Counted from the stretch's first letter, positions 25,623-36,181 are shown. The stretch: DNA of 64,000 nucleotides from JAFDBW01 sp963723355 (GCA_963723355.1 CAVRQQ010000005.1:98107-162106), one strand, 5' to 3'. Numbers and translations are program-made. The notes: generated by a model not told the origin, from the letters alone.

Positions 25623-26813
25623 TTATAGAACTTCTTTAAGTGCTTCACAGAGCCTGTCCATATTGTCGCGCGTCAGCCCGGCGACATTGATACGACCGGA
25701 GTCGACGATATAGATAGAGTACTTCTCGCGTAGTTCTGTAACCTGCTCCTTGGTCAGACGGGTGACACTGAACATGCCACACTGCTCTATGATCGGTGAG
25801 AAGTCCTGTTTAAGGCCTTTCTCCTTGAGGGTCTTGACCAACAGATGGCGCATCTCGTTGATCCGGTTGCGGATATCGGCGACTTCCTCGATCCACTGAG
25901 CCCTGAGCTGTTTGTCGCTCAATACGGTGGCCACGATCTGACCGCCGTGAGAGGGAGGGTTCGAATAGTTGTAGCGGATGCGCAGCTTGACCTGGCTCAT
26001 GACCGTGGCAGCCTGCTCAGCGTTATCGGCAACCACCGTCAGGGCGCCGGTTCTTTCACGGTAGAGGCCAAAGTTTTTCGAGAAACTCGAACAGATGAGC
26101 ATCTGCTTGACCTTTTTGGTCAGTTCGAGCAATCCGGCGCGATCTTCCTCGATGCCTGCAGCCAAACCCTGGTAGGCGAAATCAACCAGGGGCAGAACGC
26201 CCTGCTCGGCAAGCAGGTCACCGATCTGGGCCCACTGTTCCGGTGTCGGGTCGATACCCGTCGGGTTGTGGCAGCAGCCGTGCAGAAGAATAATGTCCCC
26301 TTTCGGGATCGTCTTGATCGACTCACACATGGCGGCGAAATCAAGTCCGTTGGTCACGGGGTCACGATAATCGTACTTTTTGCAGTTGAGACCGGCCGCC
26401 TCGAAGATGGTATTATGATTGGCCCAGGTCGGATTGCTCAGCCAGATATTGGCGCCGGGATGCAGAGTGTGCAGGTAGTCGCCGGCGACCCGCAATGCTC
26501 CGGTACCGCCAGGACATTGCGCCGTTGCGGCACGCTTGCTGGCGATGATTTCATGCCCTTCACCAAACAGCAGCTCCTGAACCTGTGCGCAGTAGACCGG
26601 TTCACCTGTCATCGGCAGGTACCCTTTGGAGTTTTCCTGCTCCAGGATGCGTTTTTCAGCCTCTTTCACCGTTGCAAGGACCGGGGTCTTGCCACTGGCG
26701 TCTTGGTACACGCCAACGGTAAGATTGATCTTGTCGGGGTTGGGGTCCGCTTTGAACATCTCGGTCAAGCCGAGAATCGGATCAGGAGGAGCGATTTGAA
26801 CATTTTCGAACAT
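25623..26813 (-). CDS. Aspartate/aromatic amino acid aminotransferase
   Basis: 396-residue class-I PLP enzyme of the AspC/TyrB group (396-398 usual). Starts MFENVQIAPPDPILGLTEMF, typical of this group. PLP lysine in SSFSKNFGLYRERTGAL (about residue 248); HNPTGIDPT (about 191) and the aspartate-binding DFAYQGL (about 220) are present. It converts aspartate or aromatic amino acids with 2-oxoglutarate; which is preferred cannot be read from sequence. Both AspC and TyrB fit, so no symbol is given. Confidence 0.92.
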   Translation of the reverse strand: MFENVQIAPPDPILGLTEMFKADPNPDKINLTVGVYQDASGKTPVLATVKEAEKRILEQENSKGYLPMTGEPVYCAQVQELLFGEGHEIIASKRAATAQCPGGTGALRVAGDYLHTLHPGANIWLSNPTWANHNTIFEAAGLNCKKYDYRDPVTNGLDFAAMCESIKTIPKGDIILLHGCCHNPTGIDPTPEQWAQIGDLLAEQGVLPLVDFAYQGLAAGIEEDRAGLLELTKKVKQMLICSSFSKNFGLYRERTGALTVVADNAEQAATVMSQVKLRIRYNYSNPPSHGGQIVATVLSDKQLRAQWIEEVADIRNRINEMRHLLVKTLKEKGLKQDFSPIIEQCGMFSVTRLTKEQVTELREKYSIYIVDSGRINVAGLTRDNMDRLCEALKEVL

Positions 26814-26983
26814 TGCGGATAACCTTTCTCGATATAGAGTGTTGAGCGTCTAAAACCGATTCATAAGCATAGGAAGCTGCGACAAAATCTGAATGCCTGC
26901 TTAATAACAGGCAAATTCAGCTTCTTCTACCTTAAGCGACGTGACCAAGTCAAACCTAAAACCTCGCGGCAGCAAAGGCATAG

Positions 26984-27012
26984 AAAAAGGGCAAGGCTAA
27001 GTAGCCTAACCC
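26984..27012 (-). terminator. Terminator of tRNA-Gly(CCC)
   Basis: Stem GGG-AGGCTA / TAGCCT-CCC followed on the minus strand by TTTTTC, 11 bp after the tRNA. Confidence 0.75.
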
Positions 27013-27022
27013 TTGTTATTTC

Positions 27023-27097
<75 letters not shown>

Positions 27098-27135
27098 GAA
27101 TGAAGCGTGATTATAGGGCCCGGAAAATTGCCTTG

Positions 27136-28450
27136 TCAATCGATATTCTTGCAATGATGCACGAGATATTCCCGGGCACTCTCTGCGCTATCAACCAGGC
27201 CCGAGATCTCAGCGTTTCTGAGAAGACGCAAGACGCGTGACATTTCCGGGCCGGGCGGCAGACCGAGTTCATGCTGCAACCAGTGACCATCGACCAGTTC
27301 TTCGGGCGGTTGATCGTCAAGCGTATCAACAACCGGCACCCAATTGCAGATCAATTCGCTGTTGGAGTCCTCCTGCAAGGCCCCGATTGCCGCAAGCGCC
27401 AGGAGCCATAGCCTTGGTTCGATGCGATAACCGTGCGCCCACCAGGCAAACGCGCGCGGCCCCAGGCTGATGTTATCCAGCTCTCTAAGCGTCCTTTCAT
27501 CAATCCTGGCAAGGGCATTCACACAGGCCTTCGCCTTGCGGCTCAGCAGCCACTCCTCGGCGAGTCGACCGGGCAAGTCACCGTCCAACTGAGCGAGCAG
27601 AATCGCCCAGAGCAAAAGCGTTTCGCAGCTGAGGCCTTGTTCAACTTCTCGCGCCAACCAATCCCTGATCACCGGTTGTTTCAGTGACAAATGACACCAG
27701 CAGTTTCTGACCACAGCCAGCGACTCGGCCAGTGCGCGAGATCGGCCTGAAAAAACATTGCCGAACAGGTAGTTCCCGACCAGGCTCTCGGCAAGCAAGA
27801 GAAGGCCTCTCGCGGCTTCTTCACAGGCCAGGGTCTTCCAAACTTCCTGACGGATCCGCTCTGGTGCGACGCGATAGAGCTCTGTCACCTCGGCCTGCAT
27901 ACAACCGAGTGTGTTATCTTCTATGTGAAGGTCAAGAGCCGTTGCGTGTCGAACGCCTTTGACCATCCGCAGTGGGTCATTGGTGAAGGCATCTTTGGAA
28001 ACCATCCGCAGCAAGTCATTCTGCAGGTCTTCCAAGCCACAGGCAGGGTCAATCAAGGGGCGTTGTCGTAAGATCTGCTGACAGGCAGAGCGCGATCGCG
28101 TTGATCGTGAAATCACGATCAAGCAGATCGAGATCAAGCGATGACGCCCGGAATGAAGCAAAATCAAAGACGGGGCACATTTCGTCATGGTTGAAGACAA
28201 CCCGGCTCTGATTGCGCTCTTCATCAAGCCAGAACCAATGTCCGCCATGTGCCTTGGCAAATGACTTTGCCAGAGCTGTCGGGTCTTCAGGAAAGATCAA
28301 ATCGACATCATGGACCGGAACGCCAATCAGGGCATCTCGAACCGCCCCTCCCACAACATAAACCTCTCTGCCATTGCAGAAGGCGATCAATCTTTCGAAG
28401 AGAGGCAGGCATTTCAGGCCGGCCGCAAGGTTGTCTCTATCAATAAACAT
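27136..28450 (-). CDS. Poly(A) polymerase/CCA tRNA nucleotidyltransferase family (frameshifted)
   Basis: N-terminal part (28450 to about 28065) has the nucleotidyltransferase core VYVVGGAVRDALIG, HDVDLIF (metal-binding DxD) and DFTINAIAL. The C-terminal part (28065-27136, another frame) continues without a gap at LIDPACGLEDLQN, followed by DPLRMVKGVRHATAL and a long helical region. The two frames meet near 28065, so a one-base indel explains the break. Whether it adds A tails or CCA is not decidable here. It follows tRNA-Gly on the same strand. Confidence 0.82.
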
Positions 28451-28629
28451 GAGGGTCTCCCCATATCATCTCGTCTACTCCGAAAAGCATAGAGTCCATC
28501 GTGACGCTGCGCAACTGCTAACTGGATTATTATAAGGTCGACCTTGCATTGGGAAATGAATAAGATGGGTAACCACCGAGTTATCACAACCCAACTGCAG
28601 GCCTTACATTTACATTGACAGTAAAGACC

Positions 28630-29524
28630 ATGCTCTTTATCCAAGTCATACTTCCGGTATTTCTGATCGCATCTGCCGGGTACATTTTTGAACGCAGATC
28701 AGAAGTCGACATCCGCTCACTGGCCAACAGCGCCCTGTACCTGTTTGCTCCATCACTGGTCTTTTCTTCATTGATTAAAAGTACGGTTGCAACCGACCTG
28801 CTGGGCCGACTCTTGCTGTTCATGCTGATTTATACCTTGTTGATGTGTGTGCTGGCTTTCGGAATTGCCCGGTTCTGCAAGTTTGACAACAACACGACCC
28901 GCGCTTTTGCCCTGACGACTTCGATGATGAACATCGGGAACTTCGGCTTGCCGCTGGTCTTCTTTGCATACGGACAGGAGGCCCTCAACATCTCGGTACT
29001 CGTCTTTGTCCTGTTCAACATTCCTCTGGGCACGCTGGCTATCATCATTGCCCAGGGGCAGGGAGTCAAGTGGCACCAGGCTGTCCGCAATATGTTGAAA
29101 ATCCCGATATTCTACGGTGTCGCTTTGGCACTAGTCTGCAAGATACTGGGTTGGCAGCCGCCCGGATTTATTTTGCGGGCAACGGAGCTGCTTGGACCAG
29201 GCAGCGATTCCCGTTATGCTGGTTCTGCTCGGCATGCAGTTGTCACGATCGAAAATAACTCAAGGGTGGGGGTTTTTCGGCCTTGCCACGTCAATTCGCC
29301 TGCTGATCGGGCCCCTGATCGCCATCGCACTCGTCACACTTCTCGGGCTTGACGGCCTGTCGCGCAAGGTCGTCATTCTGCAGACCAGCACACCATCCGC
29401 GGTCCTGCCCCTCCTCTATTGCCTGAGGTTCGGTACGCGGCCCGATCTCGTCTCGGGCACGATACTGACCAGCACGCTCTGCAGCGCGTTGACCTTGACT
29501 GTTCTGTTGTATTGGTTAGGTTAG
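28630..29524 (+). CDS. AEC-family (auxin efflux carrier-like) transporter (frameshifted)
   Basis: About 300 residues when rejoined, with ten hydrophobic segments in two halves. First frame: MLFIQVILPVFLIASAGYIF to ILRATELLG. After an indel near 29190 the second frame continues DQAAIPVMLVLLGMQLS..., which is the conserved fourth helix pattern of AEC proteins, ending at 29524. These carriers move small organic acids or amino acids; substrate unknown. ATG at 28630 chosen over TTG 28615. It is convergent with, and overlaps by 4 bp, the next gene. Confidence 0.78.
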
Positions 29525-30474
29525 CGGACGACGCGAGAAGCAACTGACAGGGTCTGGATCGGAACCTTGATACTCAGCTCTTTGGCTACGCTAAGGTTGA
29601 TCACAAAGGCAATGCTGTGAGGTTTCAGCATAGGGATCTGATTGATGTTCTGCCCTGAAAACACCCGCCCGGCTATTTCAGCCAGTTTTTCACCCTGCTC
29701 CTGCGCAGAGGTTTCAAGAACCATGAAGGCCCCTTCATCGGCAGCACCGGCAAGCTGTGTAATCACCGGAATCTTGCGGGCATTGGTGTATCCAAGCACG
29801 AAGCTGAGCTGGGATTCATGTTGTTCGCTGCTGGCGATAAAAACCCCGTCAACATCGTCCGGAAGCTTTCCAAGTTGAGCAAAGTAATTATGTGACTCGC
29901 CGACTTCCATGGCATACACAGTAATACCCTTACGTTTGCTGCTTTCTTCCAGAATGCGCTTCTGCAACAAAGCTTCCGGACTGTGCATATCGAAGAGAAT
30001 GGCAAATTTCCGCACTGTCACCGTATCGGTGAAATACTTGAACAGGCCCTGAACCGGTGCATCGCCACGAATGCCGGACATGTTGCGGCCAGTCTTGGTG
30101 CTGGCAGAGACTATTTTGAGGCCTACAGGGTCATACACGTCGGCAAAAATGGTCGGGACAGGCGGTAATTCAGCCTTTGCGGCCAGCGTTGCCAGAGGAC
30201 CATAAGTCACAATTAATTCTGCCCCCAAAGCAACGGCTTTTCTGACGCTGTTGCGTAGAGACATGGTGTCGGCATTGGGGGTCTGCACATAAATCCGGCA
30301 ATCCTTGTCACAAAAACCTCCGGTATTTTTGACGAAAGCTGCATGGACTTGATTATATCGCGGCTGTGAATTGGCCATGATCACGGCAATCAGACGCTCT
30401 TCTGCAACAGCTTGGGAGGGACCCCAAAAACTGCACGACATAATGATCAGGGTGGACAGAAGAAAACGCCTCAC
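29521..30474 (-). CDS. ABC transporter substrate-binding protein (TrpX/PF04392-type)
   Basis: About 317 residues. Signal peptide (RRFLLSTLIIMSCSFWGPSQAVA), then a periplasmic-binding fold of the TrpX/PF04392 family: LIVTYGPLATLAAKAEL, VPTIFADVYDPVGL, GVFIASSEQHESQL, IPVITQLAGAADEGAF. GTG at 30474 follows GGGGGGACTTC and begins the signal peptide, better than the upstream ATG at 30513. No permease or ATPase gene of the same type is adjacent, so it may be a sensor-type binding protein. Ligand unknown. Confidence 0.78.
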   Translation of the reverse strand: MRRFLLSTLIIMSCSFWGPSQAVAEERLIAVIMANSQPRYNQVHAAFVKNTGGFCDKDCRIYVQTPNADTMSLRNSVRKAVALGAELIVTYGPLATLAAKAELPPVPTIFADVYDPVGLKIVSASTKTGRNMSGIRGDAPVQGLFKYFTDTVTVRKFAILFDMHSPEALLQKRILEESSKRKGITVYAMEVGESHNYFAQLGKLPDDVDGVFIASSEQHESQLSFVLGYTNARKIPVITQLAGAADEGAFMVLETSAQEQGEKLAEIAGRVFSGQNINQIPMLKPHSIAFVINLSVAKELSIKVPIQTLSVASRVVR

Positions 30475-30647
30475 GAAGTCCCCCCGGACGCGGTCAAGTG
30501 AAGCTGGGCACATTACCCAAAAACCCTATACCTGAAACAAATAATCCGTTGCCACGATTGAAAACGGATATGTAAAATCGTATCAATTACAAACAATATG
30601 CAAGAAATGTGAAAATTTAACAAGACTTCTGTGCAGATCCAATCGAT

Positions 30648-31736
30648 CTAAAAAAGAGTGCCAAGCACAACGCCGAGCGCCGAAAGCGGGCCCGTATCAC
30701 TGATGCCATCAACAGACTTTTCAACTTTATGCAGCGTGGTTTTGGCGTCACGATAAATATCGTCTTCATTGACCAGCTTACCCAGGGTGCCCTGCCCTTC
30801 GTCGATCTTGGTGGCAATGCTGTTGACACGGGCCATCGTGTCGCTAATGTTGTCATAAAGGGCACCATCATCCAAAAGTCTGCCGAGAGAGCCTTCTCCA
30901 GAGTTGATCTTCTCCGTAATTTCATTCAGGCTGCGGACCGACAAGGTAATCTCTTCGTAAAGCCGGTCGTCGACAAACAGCTTGCCCAGAGTTCCTTCTC
31001 CCGACTTGATCTGATTGGATAAAGCCGCAAGGTTAATCATGGTCTGGTTGAGATTGTCGTAAAGGGCCGGGTCGTCGATCAGCTTGCCCAGGGAGCCGTT
31101 GCCGCTTTCCAGTTTGACCAGCAACTGGTTCAGCCGCGTTGACATAGCTGTCATCTCATCATACAGAGTCGGGTTGTTCACCAGGCGTCCCAGGGTCCCT
31201 TCTCCCTCGTCAATTTTGGTAACGATTCTCTCCAGGCGATTGACCGTTTCGGCAAGTGGTTCACGGCTTTCGTCCACCAGGTCTCCCAACGGTCTCAGGA
31301 AACGGTCCTGGTTACGGTCAAGGTTGGTGATAAGCTGGTCAATATTGGTTGAATCCCGGGTATTCACACTACTTCCAGGCGGCAGGATTTTGCTCTTTGC
31401 CGAGCCGAAATCCAGCCCCAGGAAAACTCCGCCCAGCATGTTGGTCTGGCGGATTTGAGCAATGGAGTCTTCGCGAATGCTGTCTTGACGGTTAACGTAA
31501 AAATCGATCCTCACCTGATGGTCCTCGATGCTGATCTTTTTGACCTTGCCGACGTCGACACCGGCAATCCGGACAGGATCACCGACCTTCAGTCCGACCG
31601 CATAGTTGAAATAGGAGACGTATGGATATTGATCCTCGAAAGGGCGCCAGTCTTCCACCAGCTCGATCATCACAGCCAGCAAGATCAGGGTTGCGAGAAA
31701 AAACAACCCGACTTTTTGTTCGGTTGACACTGCCAT
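30648..31736 (-). CDS. mlaD: MlaD/MCE-domain lipid-transport protein
   Basis: 362 residues. One N-terminal membrane helix, then an MCE domain (about 45-120; VGDPVRIAGVDVGKVKKI, NMLGGVFLGLDF). The C-terminal half has at least five tandem units of about 42 residues with the repeating core GxGTLGKLxxxxxLYD (GEGTLGRLVNNPTLYDE, GNGSLGKLIDDPALYDN, GEGTLGKLFVDDRLYEE, GEGSLGRLLDDGALYDN, GQGTLGKLVNEDDIYRD). Such repeats extend the lipid conduit in long MCE proteins. The start at 31736 has GGGAA upstream and the gene follows mlaF by 1 bp. Confidence 0.9.
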   Translation of the reverse strand: MAVSTEQKVGLFFLATLILLAVMIELVEDWRPFEDQYPYVSYFNYAVGLKVGDPVRIAGVDVGKVKKISIEDHQVRIDFYVNRQDSIREDSIAQIRQTNMLGGVFLGLDFGSAKSKILPPGSSVNTRDSTNIDQLITNLDRNQDRFLRPLGDLVDESREPLAETVNRLERIVTKIDEGEGTLGRLVNNPTLYDEMTAMSTRLNQLLVKLESGNGSLGKLIDDPALYDNLNQTMINLAALSNQIKSGEGTLGKLFVDDRLYEEITLSVRSLNEITEKINSGEGSLGRLLDDGALYDNISDTMARVNSIATKIDEGQGTLGKLVNEDDIYRDAKTTLHKVEKSVDGISDTGPLSALGVVLGTLF

Positions 31737-31737
31737 A

Positions 31738-32484
31738 CTATTCCCTTTCCCCCTGGATACCCTTGGTCGTCGTGTAGATAAATTTTCGAACAAGCGGGTT
31801 CTGGCTTTGCTTGATTTCCTCAGGAGTGCCGATTGCAACCACCTGACCATCATGCATCATCGCCACGCGATCCGAAAGATACAATGCAAAGTTCAGGTCG
31901 TGGCTGACGATGATGGTCGTCAGGTTGACCTCCCGTTTCAGTTCCATAATCACCCGGGCAAGTTCATCAGAGGTCACCGGATCCAGCTCCGCAGTCGGCT
32001 CATCATAAAGAATCAAGTCGGGATTCATTGCCAGAGATCGGGCAATGGCCACCCTTTTCTTCATACCGCCGGAGAGCTCTTCGGTCCGCATATCTTCCTT
32101 GCTCTCGAGACCGACCAGGCGCAGTTTTTCCCTGATGATACGGCGAATCCGGATTTCTCCGCAAATGCGTTTCTCCCTCAGCCACAAGCCGACATTCTCA
32201 CCGACGCTTAAAGAGTTAAACAACGCTGAAGACTGAAACACCATGCTGTAACGAAAATCCTGTGGCACGTCCTGCTGTTCTTCGTTGATATCCTGGCCAT
32301 TTATCAGAATCCGTCCACTGTCGGCTTTCTCGAGTTTGACGATATGTTTAAGCAGGACACTCTTGCCGGTTCCCGATGGCCCGATAATCGAAAAGGTCTC
32401 TCCCGGTTCGATATTGAGACTGACGTCCCTGAGCACGTGGTTGCCGCCGAATGACTTGTTTAGGTTTTCGATCTGTATGCTCAC
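31738..32484 (-). CDS. mlaF: MCE-associated ABC transporter ATPase MlaF
   Basis: About 248 residues from GTG at 32484 (GGAG upstream). Complete ABC ATPase: Walker A GPSGTGKSVLLK, Q-loop MVFQSSALFNSLSV, signature ELSGGMKKRVAIAR, Walker B LILYDEPTAELDP, H-loop IVSHD. The GLWLRE and TEELSGG spacing is as in MlaF of phospholipid/MCE systems. An in-frame extension of 53 residues up to 32643 is open, overlapping the mlaE stop; it has no conserved features, so I prefer the shorter form. Confidence 0.9.
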   Translation of the reverse strand: MSIQIENLNKSFGGNHVLRDVSLNIEPGETFSIIGPSGTGKSVLLKHIVKLEKADSGRILINGQDINEEQQDVPQDFRYSMVFQSSALFNSLSVGENVGLWLREKRICGEIRIRRIIREKLRLVGLESKEDMRTEELSGGMKKRVAIARSLAMNPDLILYDEPTAELDPVTSDELARVIMELKREVNLTTIIVSHDLNFALYLSDRVAMMHDGQVVAIGTPEEIKQSQNPLVRKFIYTTTKGIQGERE

Positions 32485-32639
32485 GCCACGGGACTCCGTA
32501 TAACCGATCTGGCAGCTGTCACCTTCCATGATCGACGGAGCAAAACCGTGTGCAAGCTTGGACCAAAAATTACCACGTGGTTTCATTGTGTCAGCAAAAT
32601 TCCTTATTCCGGCTTGTTTCTGAAGTCTCAGTCCAATAT

Positions 32640-33413
32640 TCAAAGCATGATACGGGTCAGGAGATAATTAGCCACCATGATCAGGAGAAAAGACAGCACG
32701 ACAGAGCGGGTCGTCGACTCGCCGATCCCTCTCGCACCGCCACTCGTCTTGAACCCGATATAACAGCCGACATGAGCGATAATGCCACCAAAGACCATTG
32801 CCTTTAACAGTCCCTGCAAGATTTCCTTGTAACCTAATGCACGAATCATGTTGTCGTAGTAAACAGTGAACGGCACATCGATCCGAGGGTTTACATCCGC
32901 CACCACCCCACCGCCGATCACACCGACGATAATTGAAAACACAACCAGCGCCGGCACAACCAGAAGACAGGCAATCAGCCTCGGCATGGCAAGGTAGCGA
33001 ACAGGGCTGATTTCCAGTGTTTTGAGTGCATCGATCTCTTCGTAGACCTGCATGGCGCCAACCTCGGCAGCCATCGCCGAACCGATCCGCCCGGCCACCA
33101 GGAGGCTGGTCATGACCGGTCCCAGTTCCTTGACCATAGACATGCCGACGATCGCCCCGATCGCCTCCTGTGTGCCGTAAAGTGCGAGCTCTGAGCCGGT
33201 CTGTACCGACAGGACCATACCGACAAACAAGGCTACGAGCATGGCGATCGGCAAAGTACCGATACCAATGACACTCATCTGCCTGAAGATGCTGGTCAGG
33301 TTGCGAGGGGCCTCCTTGAAGTAGTAGACCGTCTCGCAAAGGAGTGCCAACATCTCGCCGAGACCTTGCGCGACATTCAGCAGTTTGCCGCCTATGAAAG
33401 TGAACACACGCAT
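32640..33413 (-). CDS. mlaE: MCE-associated permease MlaE
   Basis: 257 residues, five to six hydrophobic segments with the MlaE signatures LVALFVGMVLSVQTGSELA, GMSMVKELGPVMTSLLVAGRIGSAMAAEVGAM and the EEIDALKTLEISPVRYLAMPRLIAC loop. It is the membrane component of the lipid transporter and is upstream of mlaF and mlaD on the same strand. Confidence 0.94.
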   Translation of the reverse strand: MRVFTFIGGKLLNVAQGLGEMLALLCETVYYFKEAPRNLTSIFRQMSVIGIGTLPIAMLVALFVGMVLSVQTGSELALYGTQEAIGAIVGMSMVKELGPVMTSLLVAGRIGSAMAAEVGAMQVYEEIDALKTLEISPVRYLAMPRLIACLLVVPALVVFSIIVGVIGGGVVADVNPRIDVPFTVYYDNMIRALGYKEILQGLLKAMVFGGIIAHVGCYIGFKTSGGARGIGESTTRSVVLSFLLIMVANYLLTRIML

Positions 33414-33421
33414 AAACCCCG

Positions 33422-34916
33422 CTATTCGGTAGCGGCCACAGGAGTATCCCAGCGTAACCCCCAGGGAAGATAGAAGAGGTTCAGCTGTTTGCCCTGGTCA
33501 CTGGCTCGATAATGGAACAACCCCTTCAAAAACTTGACGTCTGTTTCGGTTGCCGACTTTCTGCGGTACTGAAATAGTGGGAAAAGCTCCCAGGCAACCC
33601 GATCACCCTGTCTCTCGTGCCAGTACAGGTTCCAGAGCAAGCTGACAACATGGTTACCCTGTCGATCCCACTTCTGCTGATAAATGCGCCACAGAGGCGC
33701 CCACAGGCGTTCAATCGACTCGTTCTCGGGAAAAAAAGGTTCAATCAAAGAAAGAACATAAAAGTGGCTTACGCCGTTCGTCTCTCTATATCCGTAAAGA
33801 GGCCAGAGGTTGACCAGTCGTTTCGAATCACCCGTTAAGAATTTCCTCTCCTTCGTGTCCGAATAAAGGAAAAAAAGGATGCGGTCCCGGCGACGTTCGA
33901 TCAGTTCAGAGTTTATTTCTTCGATTTTGTATACTGGCCAAACGTACCATCTCTCTCTCTTAACATCTACGGTTTCGTCAGAGAAAAATGGCAGTATTTT
34001 CAGCCCGTGGTATTTTTCTCCCTTCGTCACACGGACAAGGGGCCAGGGTGCGTTCCAGACCTCGAAACCTCTGACACGATCTTCCACCTTGGAAAAAAAA
34101 GGCCATAGCACTGTCGTAGACGACCTCTCTGGCGATTCCTTGCTGACATAAAAAGGCCAGGCAGCTCTCAGCTCTCTTGGATTATCACTGTCAAGCTTCA
34201 GTGATTCAGAAAAGAAAATCGGCCAGAGGAAAAACCTTTTCCGGTAAACACCTTCTTTTCGACTTGCACCATAAATCGGCCAGAACTTGTAACCAGACTC
34301 ATTCTCACCGGAGATTTTAGCAAAAAAGGGCCAGATGAACATTATCGACCTGTGTGCCCTTGCGTTCGGTCTGGCTATAGATGGGAAAGAGCGTAAAAGA
34401 GATACGGTCCCGTTTAAACCAGTTATAGAGAGTGCCGAAAAAAGGGAAAAAAGCAAAGTAACGACCCTGCTCTTCTTCACCATAGAAAAGAAAAGGGAAG
34501 AGATAATAGCGCTTGGAACTGAAAGCTTCAACCTCCGGGTTGTCGTCACCATCTCCCGGCCTGTCATCTTCATTCTCGCCGAAATCATATGAGAGCAGGC
34601 CCAGCACGCGAACACTGGAGGTTCCATCTCCGCGATTCTTGTGCCTGAGCACAGGATAAAGGACATCCGTACTGGAGACCCCCTCTTCATCGACAGCACG
34701 ATAGAAAAGCGGCCGCAAAGTATACTCTGTTTCGGTCCCCTTGGTTTCGTATTTCACAAAGGGGCCTAACATGTGAAGGCTACTGTAGTCAGCAGATTCC
34801 GAGGCGCGATAATCGAAGAACGGCCAGAACGTTGACACGGTGGCGTCGGAAGCCAGTGCAGACGTTGCAGAGCAGACAAGGGCGAGCAACAACAGGAATG
34901 AAAGGCCTTGTTTCAT
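33422..34916 (-). CDS. WPFF-repeat exported protein of unknown function (frameshifted)
   Basis: One gene in two frames joined near 34330, about 495 residues. The N-terminal signal peptide is MKQGLSFLLLLALVCSATSALA. The body is at least fifteen repeats of 25-45 residues, each centred on an aromatic-Pro motif of type [FLW][WFL]P[FIVL][FYL]: FWPFFDYR, LFPFLFYGE, FFPFFGTLYN, IWPFFAKIS, FWPIYGAS, LWPIFFSES, AWPFYVSKE, LWPFFSKVE, VWPVYKIEE, LWPLYGYRE, LFPLFQYRR. The pattern suggests a beta-solenoid or barrel with hairpins capped by aromatic residues. I do not recognise the family. It starts upstream of mlaE on the same strand, only 8 bp before it, so it is likely part of the lipid-transport operon. 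Confidence 0.7.
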
Positions 34917-35027
34917 CAACCAAACCAAGTGGAGGGTGCAAGCCGAGATTAATGGCGAATCATAGCACGGGGTGGGTATTTGAACAACTGGAAGAGGTGT
35001 TTTCCAATCGATGGAAAGATATTGTCA

Positions 35028-35159
35028 CTATTCCCTGTCGGGGCCGTCTTCAGTCCCGGATTTACGCTTTCTGGAGAGCGTGACCAGGTACATGATGCCA
35101 TGGATGACACCAAGAATCAGGATTATGAATACAACATCACCGATGCCGACGTTCTGCAT
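35028..35159 (-). CDS. Small single-helix membrane protein (43 residues)
   Basis: ATG at 35159 has AGGGGG five bases upstream. The product begins MQNVGIGDVVFIILILGVIH, a transmembrane helix that continues GIMYLVTL, then a basic-to-acidic tail SRKRKSGTEDGPDRE. It lies between the TPR protein and the WPFF protein on the same strand. No homologue recognised. Confidence 0.6.
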   Translation of the reverse strand: MQNVGIGDVVFIILILGVIHGIMYLVTLSRKRKSGTEDGPDRE

Positions 35160-35233
35160 GACAGCCCCCTATAAACAACACTTCGAATTTATCATGACCA
35201 GAAGAAAGTTGCGAAGCAAAACGTTGTGGGAAT

Positions 35234-36181
35234 TTAAATTAAATCAAGGGTTTCACGAGCCAGCTCATGATCAGGATCGATTTCCAGGGCGCCTGTCAAA
35301 GCCTCGAAAGCCCCGCCCGTGTCACCCGTCTTTATGCGACACATTCCAAGCAAACAGAGGAAATCGACTGACTTGAGTTCCGAGGTAAAATACTCGTCAA
35401 CCTCCAGCCGCTCGAGGATTTCTGTTGCCAGGGAGTAATGCCCGGCAGAATAAAGCTGCATGGCATCTGCAATTCTTTCCAGATCATCGACCAGGCAATG
35501 GTCCGGCAGCCCGGTTTTAACACATGATTCCAGCCGGGCATTGATCTGCCCGGAGGTCTGTTCGTCATCAACCAGTTCGAGCAACCTGCGTAACCGTGAG
35601 ATCGCTGCGGGATAATCTCCGAACAGGATATCGACTTGCGCAAGAAGATTCAGGACCGCGACGTTATCAGGATCAAGCTTCACAAGCGCCTGCCCGAAAC
35701 GCATGGCATCCAACAGGTGACGACGCACCTGAGTCAGTTCGGTAAAGGTCATCGCAAGATCATAGAACCCCTGGCAGAGCTGCCGCAACAGGCCGACGTT
35801 GTCAGGTTCAAGCAACCGAAGTATTTTCAGGTATGTGAGCTTGCGGAAGACATAGGCCGGCTCGACATCTTTCTTGTCGAGCATAACCACGTGTGCGGCG
35901 AGGTCGGCGAGGTAGTGTGAATAGCCATCTCGCAGGAGCTCAGCATAGGCGACGTTGTGCAGGCAATCCGGGAATTGGCGCAAATAATCATAGACACCCT
36001 CACCGATAGCGTTCTCAGTAGGGGAATCAGTTTGTTCCATATCCCTGATCTTGATCGGCAAAGGCAGGAGGGGGAGAGGAACCGGGTTCTGGTCTGGGCC
36101 CACATGGACAACAGAGCCTTCAGACGGAACCCAGAAGATAAATTTTTGTGGGTCGAGATTGTTGAGATTGATGTCTGTCAC
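35234..36181 (-). CDS. TPR-repeat protein of unknown function
   Basis: 315 residues with at least three degenerate tetratricopeptide-like helix pairs (LLRQLCQGFYDLAMTF, ALVKLDPDNVAVLNLLAQVDILFGDY, SVDFLCLLGMCRIKTGDTGGAF, ALEIDPDHELAR). The first 60 residues are rich in Pro and Leu (VPLPLLPLPI). No signal peptide, so probably cytoplasmic. Start is GTG at 36181 with AAGGATGG upstream. Partner unknown. Confidence 0.8.
   Translation of the reverse strand: MTDINLNNLDPQKFIFWVPSEGSVVHVGPDQNPVPLPLLPLPIKIRDMEQTDSPTENAIGEGVYDYLRQFPDCLHNVAYAELLRDGYSHYLADLAAHVVMLDKKDVEPAYVFRKLTYLKILRLLEPDNVGLLRQLCQGFYDLAMTFTELTQVRRHLLDAMRFGQALVKLDPDNVAVLNLLAQVDILFGDYPAAISRLRRLLELVDDEQTSGQINARLESCVKTGLPDHCLVDDLERIADAMQLYSAGHYSLATEILERLEVDEYFTSELKSVDFLCLLGMCRIKTGDTGGAFEALTGALEIDPDHELARETLDLI

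Noticed and set aside
25845..26822. Long plus-strand ORF (325 codons) opposite the aminotransferase
   Set aside because: Shadow of the conserved class-I aminotransferase on the minus strand.
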